Assembly: GCF_042453785.1 (NCBI RefSeq)
Contig: NC_091673.1
Location: 10,077,501-10,141,500, forward strand
From: Malus domestica
Lineage: Eukaryota > Streptophyta > Magnoliopsida > Rosales > Rosaceae
DNA: 64,000 bases
Direction of reading: 5' to 3'
The notes below the pieces were generated by a model. That model was not told the DNA's origin, did no database searches, and saw nothing but the letters and a program-made list of their open reading frames with translations. Positions 9,717 to 20,600 of this stretch are shown here, piece after piece. The translations under genes were made by a program, and so were the position numbers. How positions within the stretch are numbered: position 1 is the first letter of the stretch; the number at the start of each line of letters is the position of its first letter.

Positions 9717-12363
9717 TTAATGTTCGGCGGGCTGTGCCTGGTATGTACGGCGCCTCAGCTGAGACTCTGGAGTGGGCTGCTGCAGGAAGATCCTCGTTGG
9801 ATCGTTGGGATCGACATACCTGCAAAGTTAGGAGATCATAGTTAAACCAGTGATCTTTATATTCAGCCACTTGACTAGAAGCATAAAACGGCAAAATATG
9901 TTCACTTACGCGTGTCTCATCATCTCATCAACAGGAGTTTCTGCTGCTTGCAAAGGATCCACACGAGGCTGCGACCCAGCATTGGGGTGTTGATACTGAT
10001 TATATTGTCTAACTGAGGAGATCAAGTTGAAAAAGAGTGGAACAAACGTCCCACAACCCCCTTCTTTGAACAAAATCTTGAATGAGTGAGTAGAATAAAG
10101 AGCCCCATGCTGACCTTCTGGAACCACCTGAAATTAGACATAAAGACCGATAAGATCTCCAAAATCAGAAAAAGGGGATATGGGATGGCCAATAATTGAA
10201 ATCTTCTAACCCATATACTTACAGGTTCCACTTGACCAGCAATGTTGTTGCAGAAGAAAATTGGTTGATTAAACTTTTCACCATGGACATAAAGCTGAAA
10301 AATGGATGAATCCAAAGGTCAGCAAGATGCAAATAATAGACACAAAAGAAACACGGGAAGAGACATCAACTATGCACGAAAACTGCATGAAGACAAAAGG
10401 CCGATCCTCATGTAAAAAATGCTTTCAAGCCTTACATACATGATAACTCACCTAAGTCCCTAGAAATATACACCAGTGAGCGACTGAAATCCAACTACCG
10501 TTGGATATTAGGTTATTACTGATGTGGGACTAGGATGGTTGACATTGAAAATTAGGGTGGGGTGGTAGGGGCGGATCATGTCTGATTGTAGGTTTATAAC
10601 AAATTTGTGACATAAAAGGCTTAGGGGTGGTTTGGGAGTGAGGTGCTTAAAAAAAAAGCACCCATGAAAAAAAGCTGTGAGGGTTTTAGGTGTTTGGTAA
10701 ACTGAAAAAAAAGGGCTTATTTTGAAAGCTGCTGTGAGAATAAGCTGAAATCAAAGGAAAAAGCTGAAGCTGCTATTTGTAGCTTTGGAAAACTGGCTTT
10801 TTTTCAAAGCACACGGAGCTACAGTGCTCCTTTAATGAAAAGACCCACTATTAGACTGCTTTTTTTTTCAAAAGCACTTTTACAAAAAAGTTTACCAAAC
10901 ACTTTGCTGATTTTTTTCACAGCCGCTTATTCTCACAGCACAGCCGCTTATTCTCACAGCAGCTTTTTTTCAAAGCACAGCAATACCAAACCAGTATGTT
11001 GTAATTTCAAATTTATCAGTTCATAGTCTTGGTTAGATAATGGCAATGAGAGATGCAGGAATTTAAAATCAGGATTCTACTGTCCTACCTAAGATCCAGT
11101 AGAGGGCCCTCGGATCAATCATAAGATCATACCAAGGATTTAGAAACTAAGTTAAATACTCTAAAACATAGATTTCCAGAGAAAGAGTAAACAAAAGATC
11201 TAACAAAACTTAAGAATAAAGGGGGAAGATGAGCTCATGATTAACATCAAATCAAGTATTTGAAATTGGGTGAGTGAATTAGAAAGAGGCTCACAAATGG
11301 AACGGTGAGCTTTTGGGCACACTGAAAAGGGGGAATGGATGGAGAGTGCTTCTCAGCTAGGGGGTGGGGGTTTCTTTTTCAGCGGGTTTTACCCTTTTGT
11401 GGAACGTTTTTATTTCTTCCAACAAAGTCTCAGACTCTCAATGTAGCTCAAAAAGGGGAAACAGACTTAAGAACTCGGCAAGCTAAAAATGCAAAAAGCA
11501 ATATATTTGTTGGGTCACTCGTTGTTTTGGACTTGAAATAAACATGAAAAGAGGCTTACACGGTTATAATCAACAAATATAAAGTGCTATAACCGCCGTT
11601 TGAGACAGGTAGGCTGTTGAAAGAATTCCTATTCTTATGTACCTGATTATATTTCTGTGTACATTCTATAGTTCCATGTTAGTATTAGTCTGGCAGTTCC
11701 AAATCATACTTCTTGCTACGGAATATTAACAAATAAAAATTCAAGGCTTCACAAATTTGATACACACTAACAAAGAGAACTTGTGAAAGAAAACCGCAAA
11801 AGAACGACGAAAGGAAAGCAATTTAGAAGTAAGAGCAAGTATAACATACCATGGGCATATCAAAAGCAGTAAAGCTCCCACCAGGCTTGTTGGAAACAAA
11901 GACCATCCTTATATTTGACAAGTAGATTGTTCCCTTTGCTTTCAGACGACCACCATCAGATCTGCCAGTTGGAAGCCAAATGCCCAATTCAGAAACCAAT
12001 TCCGAATTATTCAACCACATTTCGAATTAGAACAAAATTTTCACTCAGCAGTTCATACACTGCTGCAATCTTCCTCCAATAACTCCAAGGAATCGAAAAA
12101 AATGATTTATATTAGCCATTAATTGATCAAATCAAAATTCCAATCAAAACCCAATCGAGAACGATGAAGATTGAATGCTTTAATGGGCAGAAAGAATTAA
12201 CCGATCAATATTAACAGAATCAAATTCAATCAGAATTGAAAGAGAATACGAACCCGGGAATCTTATCGACCTCGAACTCGACGCCGTCTCTAGCCAAAAC
12301 GAACATCTCGTTCACAAAAGGAACCGGCATGCCGTTCGGGAACAGTTGAGGATTCACAGCCAT
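9717..12363 (-). CDS. UPF0664 / WW-domain-binding-protein-2-like protein, 5 exons
   Basis: Exons in coding order are 12363-12254, 11961-11850, 10294-10223, 10127-9910 and 9819-9717 (615 nt, 204 aa). All junctions are GT-AG and in phase. The sequence follows the plant UPF0664 family (Arabidopsis At5g11680 type): MAVNPQLFPNGMPVPFVNEM, DGVEFEVDKIPG, GTIYLSNIRMVFVSN, FNQPIFFCNNIAGQVEP, FKEGGCGTFVPLFFNLI, PRVDPLQAAETPVDEMMRHA, and a C-terminal QPAEH. The first half corresponds to the GRAM-like fold of WBP2 proteins. The function in plants is unknown to me. Intron 2 (10295-11849) is long and carries a MITE. A copy of the first codons of this gene sits at 36281-36313, at the left break of the second duplication unit. 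Confidence 0.9.
10621..10995. mobile_element. hAT-like MITE in UPF0664 intron 2
   Basis: The left end reads GGGGTGGTTTGG and the right end, on the other strand, reads CTGGTTTGGTATTG. Both are followed inward by runs rich in AAAGC, GCTGTG and AGAATAAGC. The interior words CACAGCCGCTTATTCTCACA and their complements occur near both ends, so the copy folds back on itself. There is no coding capacity. The size (about 375 bp) and termini fit a common Rosaceae non-autonomous DNA transposon. The 8-bp target duplication is not clear by eye. Confidence 0.6.
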
Positions 12364-12839
12364 CTCTGTTTATCTCTCCCTAGATTTCTCAGTTTCTTTC
12401 TTCTTCTTTCTCTGCCTCCTCCGGTGTACCCCCACAGAGGGATGGATCAATTTAACCGCGTCGCTCAGGCTTCCTACGGTGCGGAAATTTACCGAATCGA
12501 ACACGCCCTCCAGCACTCACCCGCTTTCCGCAACTTTTTTTATGTTTTTTGTTCAATGGGGAATTTTTATAACAAAGTCTAGATGGACAAATTACAAAGA
12601 TTCCGCAAGTAAAAGCAACAAATAAAACAGTCTAAAATAATAATAATAATAATAATAAAAATGGTTTGAAAATTTTGAGTTTTATCAATAAGGATAAAAT
12701 AAAGGGTAAAGTGAATAGTACCAGGATTGACTTTTTAATGTAAAATTTTGGTTTTTTGTTAAAGTGAACAATACGAGAGTTTTTCATTAAAGTTCCAAAA
12801 AAAAAAAAAAAGGATCAATGCAGAGAGGACACCACATAT

Positions 12840-13440
12840 GCACATAATGCATGAGTAAATGTTCATATCTATACCAAAAACAAAAAATTACATAGAGTCC
12901 AAAAACTAAGGCCCAAAAGTGACCACACAAAAAAACCTAAAAATCCTAAACAGATCTTCGCCCGCTGCGTACGTGGCCAAATCGGTGAAGACACCATCGC
13001 AAGATGCACGACTCAAACCCATCGTAGTCACTATGTCGGGGAAAAAGTGCCAAATCTTCAGATCTAATGAAACCACACCAATACCGAACGCCACGTTTCT
13101 AGCCCTCAGCTGATACCAAACACACAAAGGGCATCTAAATGCCCAGAACCAAGCTATAACCAAAAAGGTCAGGTGGTGTAAACACCATTCTGAAGAGATA
13201 CCAGACCTTTGTAGGAATGACAACATATAGTTGTCTTTGACCGGAGAGAAGCACGAAGGAAGCACCAAGCAAGTGGTGAGGTGAGGTCCACCAAATTTGG
13301 AATTTGATTCGAAGTTTTGGAAGATCTTGAGCTCAGGGCCCCAAATCATAGCCCAAAGGCTCCCAATCAGATTTACCATGAGACATGGGCAAACAACCCG
13401 GAGATAGTACTCCATCCACACCAACCTTTACTTTTACATT
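12840..13440 (-). repeat. Unclassified repeat, possibly a LINE remnant, present in both duplication units
   Basis: A roughly 600-bp stretch has a matching copy at about 36780-37390. Read on the minus strand it ends with a T-rich sequence like the tail of a plant L1-type LINE. The minus-strand frame at 12906-13424 is open but resembles no family I know, and the second copy breaks that frame. I regard it as repeat DNA carried along by the segmental duplication. Confidence 0.3.
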
Positions 13441-13663
13441 TTCGGGAATTTTAGCACACGTCCTTGAATTATAGATCTTATTGATTTTGATCCCTCTCAA
13501 TTTTTACCCTCTCAATTTATAAAAAAAATTTCTTAAACTTTTAATTTATGTCAAAGTCCCCATATTGGTACAAAATGTCGTTAGATGATAATTTGAAGAA
13601 CATCAATGTTAAAATTTAACAAAAGTGCGCGAGAGGTAAAGATGATTGTATGATTAACAAAAG

Positions 13664-13809
13664 AGTAGTGTTATTCGCACACTCACTTTACTTCTCATAC
13701 ATTCTTTTTCAAATTTCAATCGTCGGACGAATTAATTGAAGAAGATCAAAGCTAAAATTTAACAAGAGTGTATGAGAGATAAAATATGAGTGTATGAATA
13801 TCACTATCC
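13664..13809. mobile_element. Small foldback MITE in unit A
   Basis: The left arm (AGTGTTATTCGCACACTCAC) is an imperfect inverted copy of the right arm (GTGTATGAATATCACTA). The repeats extend inward through CTTCTCATACA on the left and TGTATGAGAG on the right, about 40 bp per arm. The matching copy in unit B is at about 37572-37714, so the insertion predates the duplication. Confidence 0.5.
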
Positions 13810-14180
13810 TTAACAAAACTGTCTACATACTCATTAGCACGAGTTAAAAGTTAAGACCGATCAAGAGAATCATATCGGAAAACAATTATCCTTTTCTATG
13901 ATTACATGGCCGACTACACAATGAACTGTCACTTACTATAAATAACGAAAAATATCACTAAATTATAATATTAAATGACAAATGCAAGCGTGTGGGCCTT
14001 GAAATATTTAAAATCTGTATTTTTCAAATTTCCAATTTTGCTCCAAAACCAATTTACCTCCAACATTAATCCCAATAAAGTTGTTGCCCTTTTTCAGGAA
14101 GAAAGCGGAAAAAGCAGAGCGATATGAGGTCATTGGGATATAGTGATTTTCTTCAACGGATCTTTCGCAGAATTCCTTGA

Positions 14181-14993
14181 TTATATATAAGTGCCTATAT
14201 ATATATATATATTATATGTAGCTTTCCCCTTGCGACTCGGCATACGATCGTATCAGAGCCTGAAACACAGAAACAAAGCAAAGGAGGTTTTTCACCTTCA
14301 CTAGGGCCACAAGTTTAAAAGGTAAATTCCATCTTCTTCTTCTTCTTCTATTTTTATTTACTTTTTCTTTTTTGAATAATTTATTCGTTATAAATTAACC
14401 ATCAAATAGTTGAACATTTCGATTGAATGCTGGTATTTGTTCATATTCCATAGGACATGTTGAAAATTTGTAGAAATCAGAGGTAGTTTTCGATTGGATT
14501 GGGCCTTCGAACTTGGGTGCAAGAGGATTATAATAAATCCATCTAATCTATTGGACGGAGATTCGAACTTAGGTGCTAGAGGGTGGAAGAGGGTTGAGTA
14601 CACTGTTGTAGCTAGCTTGACTAAATTCACGTCTACTCTTGCTTATGTATAGATAATTCACTTCTAATTACACTTGTAGTGTCTCCCAATTTGCATCTCT
14701 ATCACCTCACAAAAAGGTCTCGATGTAATTTGAAGTAGAACTAATCCTACGGTGCATAGACACGGTAGTATCCCCTCGTATCCTCCGTGGTCTCGCGTTG
14801 TATCCCCGTGTCTTATTGTATTCCCTTGTGGTCATACAGCAATTCTTCTTGTTAATTTGACGTCATGTTGCGTCGTATCTCTGTGTCTGTATCCACACAT
14901 TGTAGAACTCTTCTAATTATGTTGTATTCTTCGACAAAGTTAACTAGTTTAATGTGTTAATTATTGTGTGGTTGATATCTGTTTTCATTACAG
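14181..14993 (+). promoter_or_regulatory. Promoter, 5' UTR exon and 5' UTR intron of cullin-like copy A
   Basis: A TATA box (TTATATATAA, 14181-14190) precedes a leader exon that ends at a good donor (TTTAAAAG/GTAAATTC, GT at 14322-14323). The intron runs to TTTCATTACAG at 14993. The downstream exon starts at 14994 with TTTGGAGGATATTGGG, 34 nt before the ATG. The same elements occur at 38090-38896 in copy B. The structure (TATA, leader exon, leader intron) indicates a real transcription unit rather than a dead copy. Confidence 0.55.
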
Positions 14994-15027
14994 TTTGGAG
15001 GATATTGGGTTATCTCCATTTACAACA

Positions 15028-15936
15028 ATGGAAGGCAGAAGACCAGTTATTAATTGGGGCGACGGATGGAACTACATCCAGGAGAGGATTACGAAACTAA
15101 TTAGGGTAATTACAGAAGGGTTACCGGAGAATCATATCGATGCAGAAGAATGCATGGCTGCTTATACCATGATCTTTAACATGTGCATTCAGAAACCTCC
15201 TTATGACTATTCTCCTAATCTTTACGAAAAATATCGGGAGACATTCGAGGAATACCTTACTTCAATGGTGCTGCCAGTTCTAAGAGAGAGGCCAGATGAG
15301 TTTTTACTGCATGATTTTGTCAAACGTTGGGAAAACCACAAAGTCATCGTTAGGTGGCTGTCACGCTTGTTTATCTATCTTGATCGTTACTACATTGAGC
15401 GGAGATCACTTCCTGGGCTGAAAGAAGTTGCACTTACCTGTTTCCGCGACTTGGTTTACCTCCAGGTGAATGCGCGCGTGACAGCAGCTGTAATAGGTTT
15501 TATTCATAGAGAACGTGAGGGAGCGCAAATTGACAGAGCGCTGCTGAAGAATGTGATGGATACATTGGTTGAAATCAAGGTGGAGGGAGTGAAGACTGCT
15601 TATGAAGTGAACTTTGAAGCACACATGCTGAGAGAAACCGGTGTATACTATTCGCATAAAGCATCGAGTTGGATCATGGAGGATTCTTATAGCGATTACA
15701 TGTTGAAGGCGGAGGAATGCGTGAGAAGGGAGAGGGAGAGGGTTTCGCATTACCTGAATCCAAGTAGTGAAAATAAGGTGGTGGAGATTGTGAAACATTG
15801 CTTGCTGGTGGTTTATGCAACTCAACTGATTGAAAAGAAGCTTTTTTCTGAATCTGTATCTAGTGCTTCGCTTGCAGCTGATTATGTTGAGGAGCTTTCA
15901 AGGAAATTTATTGCTAGTGTAACATTGGCACAGTGA
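15028..15936 (+). CDS. CUL1-like protein, N-terminal cullin-repeat region only (copy A)
   Basis: This is an intronless frame of 302 aa starting [14 protein letters not shown]. It aligns with the N-terminal part of plant CUL1, which scaffolds SCF ubiquitin ligases by holding SKP1/F-box proteins at its N-terminus and RBX1 at its C-terminus. The helix that meets SKP1 is recognisable ([15 protein letters not shown]), as are [62 protein letters not shown] and [14 protein letters not shown]. It stops after FIASVTLAQ, so the cullin homology domain, RBX1 site and neddylation Lys are absent. Short cullin-like genes exist in Arabidopsis (At1g59800 type). The lack of introns contrasts with multi-exon CUL1 and suggests a retrocopy. 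A longer frame from 14968 is intron sequence. Confidence 0.85.
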   Translation: MEGRRPVINWGDGWNYIQERITKLIRVITEGLPENHIDAEECMAAYTMIFNMCIQKPPYDYSPNLYEKYRETFEEYLTSMVLPVLRERPDEFLLHDFVKRWENHKVIVRWLSRLFIYLDRYYIERRSLPGLKEVALTCFRDLVYLQVNARVTAAVIGFIHREREGAQIDRALLKNVMDTLVEIKVEGVKTAYEVNFEAHMLRETGVYYSHKASSWIMEDSYSDYMLKAEECVRRERERVSHYLNPSSENKVVEIVKHCLLVVYATQLIEKKLFSESVSSASLAADYVEELSRKFIASVTLAQ

Positions 15937-16721
15937 GTTTCTGCTGAATCTGGATTTACTGCATGACATGTTAAAATTTTGTTGTTTTTGTTTACCAGTT
16001 CAGCTCGAATTTGCTGCGAATTTCGAGCAGCTCTTTAACTACAGGATTTTGAAAGGATGGGGTTTTCTTCTGCTTAATTTGTTTTGGGACATGCATGCTT
16101 TTACATAAAACTAAGTAAATTTCATACAAGCATAATGCTGTTTATGTTAAAAGTTCTGTTTGCCATGCTTGGTTGTGTTGTCTCTTGCTGAATTTGCAGC
16201 GCTCTCTTCAATCATCTGTAGCAGATTTTTTTAGTGGCATCTCCAACGACTATCAACTGAACATGGTGTAGGCCAGGTTCATAGTCGTTGGAGATCACAC
16301 CAAACTTTTTTCCTATAAACTGAACTTGATTGTTCAAGCAGAGATGGATAATATCTTTTTGTAGAGATTGTTAGTATTGCCTAGATGATTGTCCAAACAT
16401 TATGATGGTTCAATCGAATCTTGAAGAACAAATTAAATTAGACATTGTTTAATCGTTCATATATATATGTATAAACAAATCAACCGTTTTTTGAAATGAA
16501 TGAATCAATTAAGGAAGTAAATAATTTGATACTTGAATAGTGTAGATGCTAAAGAATATAGATTATTTCCTAATGGAATATATAATCAAGGATTGGAAAG
16601 GCTAATAAGGTTCTTATTCCTACTGTATCCTAATTAGTATCACCAAATTATATATTTCTATACCTTTATATATGGATTAATTAATTAATTATTCATCTCT
16701 CGCACAATTAAAAGCAAACGA
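15937..16721. other. 3' flank of cullin-like copy A
   Basis: No coding region is seen here. It contains the probable 3' UTR of the cullin-like gene, a 15-bp-stem hairpin (16239-16295) and AT-rich DNA up to the CHX18 fragment. The matching stretch in unit B is 39839-40644. Confidence 0.5.
16239..16295. repeat. Perfect 15-bp inverted repeat (hairpin), unit A
   Basis: ATCTCCAACGACTAT at 16239-16253 is exactly complementary to ATAGTCGTTGGAGAT at 16281-16295, with a 27-nt loop. It lies about 300 bp after the cullin-like stop codon. Copy B (40160-40216) keeps a 13-bp stem. Confidence 0.6.
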
Positions 16722-17102
16722 TCAAGCTATTGGTGTATCCGGCGCCTCACAATCAGCTTCCTCCACCACAAGCGGCTGCGACGCCGTGGGATTGTAGTGT
16801 TGACGTACCATAACCGATGCTGTGGATGAAAAGTCCGACGATGCCAAGAAGCTCCCCACCGGCCCCAACTCCGCGCAGTCACTCGAACTGTCCACCAACG
16901 GCGCCGTCGAAGGCATTCTCCCCACGATTAACAAATTGACATTTCAACATGACACAAATATCCGCCTTGCTGTCCACCACCTTCTCCTCGTACAACATCG
17001 TCGGCGCCCCACCCCGCCCCCCCTCCGTATTCCCACTATTCTTCCTCACATTCATATACTCCGCCAAAAGCGACTCGTCGTCTTCCTCGTCGCCGCCGCA
17101 GT
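16722..17102 (-). pseudogene. CHX18 3' fragment (end of unit A)
   Basis: This is the last part of a CHX18-type antiporter exon, closely matching 40645-41036. It covers [35 protein letters not shown] and the C-terminus CEAPDTPIA. The 5' part of the gene is missing because the duplication unit ends here. Near 16941 it lacks 14 nt present in the full copy, so the two parts of the fragment are in different frames. It is a non-functional by-product of the segmental duplication. Confidence 0.85.
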
Positions 17103-17331
17103 AAAAAGTAATACAATATTATAAATAAATACAGTGGAAGTAAGAAGTGGTGGGTCAGCACAGTATTTTAAGAGTGAAAAAAAAGCAAGGTTATAAAAAA
17201 CGCTAGGCGGTAATCGGACGACAGACTAGGGCCTAACGTCTAAGCATCTAGGAGAGAGCCTAGATGGATTAGACGGATTTAATTAAATTTTACCATATAT
17301 TATATAAATAAACATCAAATAATATTTATAT
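17103..17331. other. Short non-coding stretch between unit A and the Copia element
   Basis: AT-rich DNA. At 17194-17290 it contains a block with AAAACGCTAGGCGGTAATC, CTAGGGCCTAACG and GAGCCTAGATGG words, which look like the end of a plant hAT-like element. The last five bases, TATAT at 17327-17331, are the left target duplication of the Copia element. Confidence 0.4.
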
Positions 17332-17601
17332 TGTTGTAGGCATAATTTACCAAATAATTATGGAGGCTAAAGAGAGAGAGGGGTGATGCATAGATAGAGA
17401 GAAAGAGAGAGATGTGTAATTGTGGGTGTATGTTATTCCACCCCATTGTGCTTTTATTTATAGTAGTAGGAAATGTTAATTCCTTACCCTTTAGGATTAC
17501 AACATTTAATAAGTAATCTACTCCTAATAGGAATATAAGATACATTCCCATATCTACTAAGATTTACACAATCGCATTCCTATTCTAATAAGACTGCAAC
17601 A
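17332..17601 (-). repeat. 3' LTR of the old Copia element
   Basis: About 270 bp with TG...CA ends. It contains an AGAGAGAG tract and the block CCACCCCATTGTGC. It is preceded by TATAT (17327-17331). It matches 35393-35664 with roughly 20 differences by eye. Confidence 0.85.
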
Positions 17602-20600
17602 CTCCCCCTTGAGTGTATAAATACTCAAGTAAATGGCGCATCAAGTATTCAATGATGAAGTAAGTACAGTTGATGAAGTTGTCAACACAATGAGCGAATG
17701 CGAGTCTCATATTAACGGAAAAATGCATAAAAAAATAAAACTCACAAAAACTCGCTATGGTAAAACCCAAGGTGGGGAAAAACCTATAGTCTAAGGAGAA
17801 ACGTGAGAAGTTGCATTAAGTCAAAACTATACGTCTTTTGGACGCAAGTAGAAGGGCTCACAATGGTATGATCAGCCCATGATGGCTGCCTCGTTAAAAC
17901 CTAGTTAGGTAGCAAAACCCCAGTGGAAAAAATGCTCCTAATCGTAGGGAAAAAGAGTACATTGAGATCAAGTGAGTATACTTCTGGATACTTACCCTGA
18001 GTTTGACATAACTTCTAAATGAGAACTACAAGCATTGCATATAAATAGTTAGGCATACCAATTCCTCAGACAAGCTTCTGGAAGGTTGACTTCAGAAGTG
18101 ACATCGTGTAGAGGTTGGCAAGGTTGTCTGGGATCGGCTTGCATGACTTTAATCTCCTAATGCCTTGCTGGTGTAGATGTAGACACAATATGTCTTGGTG
18201 TTGACTTTGTTGATGTATCATGGCTTGGTCGGGTTGATACATGCGGCATAATCTTCATGGATCGTTGTTGGGACTCAACGATGGATGAAAACACAACAAG
18301 TAATTCGAATATGCTCAACAAGAACTCCTAACCATGTCTCATTTGTGGCATAGTGAAGTAAGGTGAGTCTTTGAACGATTCGAAGATTTCGCAACTAAGG
18401 TTATATCATGGATCTCCAAGATATTGCGATATCCCTAACGGTAAAGACATAACCATTTTGGGATTTTGCCTTGTGTGGGTTTGACAAGTAACCTACGTCA
18501 GCATAACAAACAAGGCAAGCATCATTTCGAGGATCAGGGAGGTTGGATCCCTTGAGATGCATTGGGATTTACCCTCGTAGTACCTTCATGGTACATCTTT
18601 AATACCAATTCAGTGGTTGCGTGTAGGCACGATGTTGCATCTTTACCAAGATCAACATCGAATGAGATGTCTTGTCTAAATACAATGAGCTAAGTACAAC
18701 GAAGCGCAAAGTTAAACTTTAGATATGGAATTTCGGATTCCATAACCTCTTCAAGGGTTTCATTTGTATATAACATATGGACGATCATGGGTATACTCAA
18801 AGGTGACTCATTCAGGGTGTAGTTCAACTGGTAGACCAAAATACTATTAGAACAATGCTTCAACTTCAGGTCAAGGCATAAACGAGTTTTCCCAAGATAT
18901 TTCATCTTAAATTCCATCTTCAGATGCGAGGCAGTTTTCTCAAGATCTTCCGGAGTCTTAGTGAGGTTCATGTCAACGACATAAACTGTAACTCTAGCAA
19001 TTTGGAATAAAACTTCATAGTTTAACACGCAAGGGCATAATTCATATCCCTGACTGATCAAATAATCACTTAGACGGGTATACCACATCCGTCGAATTGT
19101 AAGTGAACGCCTCAACAAGTTAAGAGGGTGTTTCGTGGTTTTGGAACTATTTGAAACAGTCCATGTAATTATTCGAGAACTTACATGTAAATCTCCATAT
19201 CTATATCCCCATGGAGAAACAGTAACCACATTTCATAATGCTATTATCAATCACATGACGTTTTGAGAGAAACCTTGCGCCATAAGACGTGCATCATATT
19301 GCAATTCATTCATCTCATAAGGCTTCCCTTCCCACTTCGAACACAACAGGGTTACCTTGGGTAATGTAGGAACGACAGGTCCAATACACACTTTGGTAAG
19401 GAATTTGACCTGGATTGTAATTTCGGTTGTCTAATCAGTTTTACATTGTCACTTAGTTAACGGAACACGATTCGATATCGTCGCTTTTCATTTATGTCGG
19501 TAGCTACCATATAAGTGAAAACATCATCGATGGTAATCTCATTTCAATTCCATTTAGCTCATCCAAACTAGTATACTGGACCACGAACTTTAAGTCTCAG
19601 GAGAAATCCGAATTAATCTCATGAGATGGAAATGATTTGAGACATCGATCGTGTTTACATAGGTTCAAGCTCTCCATGGTATCCACACATATGTTGTTGA
19701 TGAAATTTCCAACCCCTTATGGCAAGGGTTACATCAGAGGAGATCAACTTAGTGCATGATCATGTTACAACACTTTGGTCAAGCAACAACACATGTATGT
19801 GCCCAAGGAAACCCTTTCTATACATAACCAAGTCATAAAGACCATCCCAGACGAAGCCAACTTGGATCTTCACGGCAGCAATAGTCAACTTGACAATCCT
19901 CGAGATGACTCTTTCACCCAGCAAGCACAACCCACTGAAGAGTTAGAAAAGGTCTTTATCGCAAAAGATTATTCGGATCACATGGTAAAGATTGACACCA
20001 CTTTGTCACCACCAATTCAGTTGGCATTGATATCTTTTTTGCAAGAGAACGTTGACGTCTTCGCCTGGTCATACGAGGACATGCCAGGCATCTCTCCCGA
20101 TATCATCTGTCATCGTTTAAGTATCGACCCCAAGACCAAGCCAATGAGACAGAAGCGAAGATTTTATGATGCTGAACGGTACGAGGTAATGAAGGCAAAA
20201 GTTGAAAAACTCAAAGGTATAGGCTTCGTCCGCGAAGTCAATTATCCAACGTGGGTAGCAAATGTTGTCTTTGTTAAGAAGAATCCGACCAAGGAAAGTC
20301 TCATGCTCCAAAATGTCTTGTGGATAATGTGTGTCGATTACACCGACCTAAACAAATGATGCCCGAATGATAGCTTTCCTCTTCCTCTCATAGACAGACT
20401 TATAGACTCTACGACAGGGTGTGAACTCCTGAACTTCATGGATGCTTACTCAAGATACAACCAAATCCTCATGAACCTTCTGAACCAAGAACACACAACC
20501 TTCACTACTGATAGAGGATTATATTGCTATAAAGTCATGCCATTCGGCCTAAAGAATGCAGGAGTGACTTATCAGAGACTAGTCAATTCAATGTTCACTG

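Larger units (their letters stand above)
12331..17102 (+). repeat. Direct segmental duplication, unit A
   Basis: The unit aligns along its length with 36281-41036. Both start with the GGGAACAGTTGAGGATTCAC block inside UPF0664 exon 1. They then share the repeat at about 12.85/36.8 kb, the MITE at 13.66/37.57 kb, the cullin promoter and leader, the cullin frame, the 3' hairpin and the end of CHX18. Unit A stops inside CHX18 exon 3 at about 17102. By eye the cullin frames differ at about eight residues; non-coding parts differ more, with many small indels. The complete UPF0664 gene overlaps the left end of this unit. Confidence 0.85.

Noticed and set aside
12346-12582. 78-codon plus-strand ORF with a matching reading at 36290-36500
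   Set aside because: It lies over the 5' leader of the minus-strand UPF0664 gene and its duplicated copy; the similarity between copies comes from the segmental duplication.
12906-13424. 172-codon minus-strand ORF as a possible gene
   Set aside because: Its counterpart in unit B is interrupted, it resembles no known family, and its end looks like a transposon tail.
14195-14220. (TA)n run upstream of cullin-like copy A
   Set aside because: Simple microsatellite; shorter in copy B, with no sign of function beyond its nearness to the TATA box.
14968-15027. In-frame upstream ATG extending cullin-like copy A by 20 codons
   Set aside because: The region before 14994 is the 5' UTR intron; splicing removes it, and CUL1 homology begins at the ATG at 15028.
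15406-15825. 139-codon minus-strand ORF, also at 39308-39727
   Set aside because: Antisense shadow of the cullin-like frame; conserved between copies only because the sense strand is.
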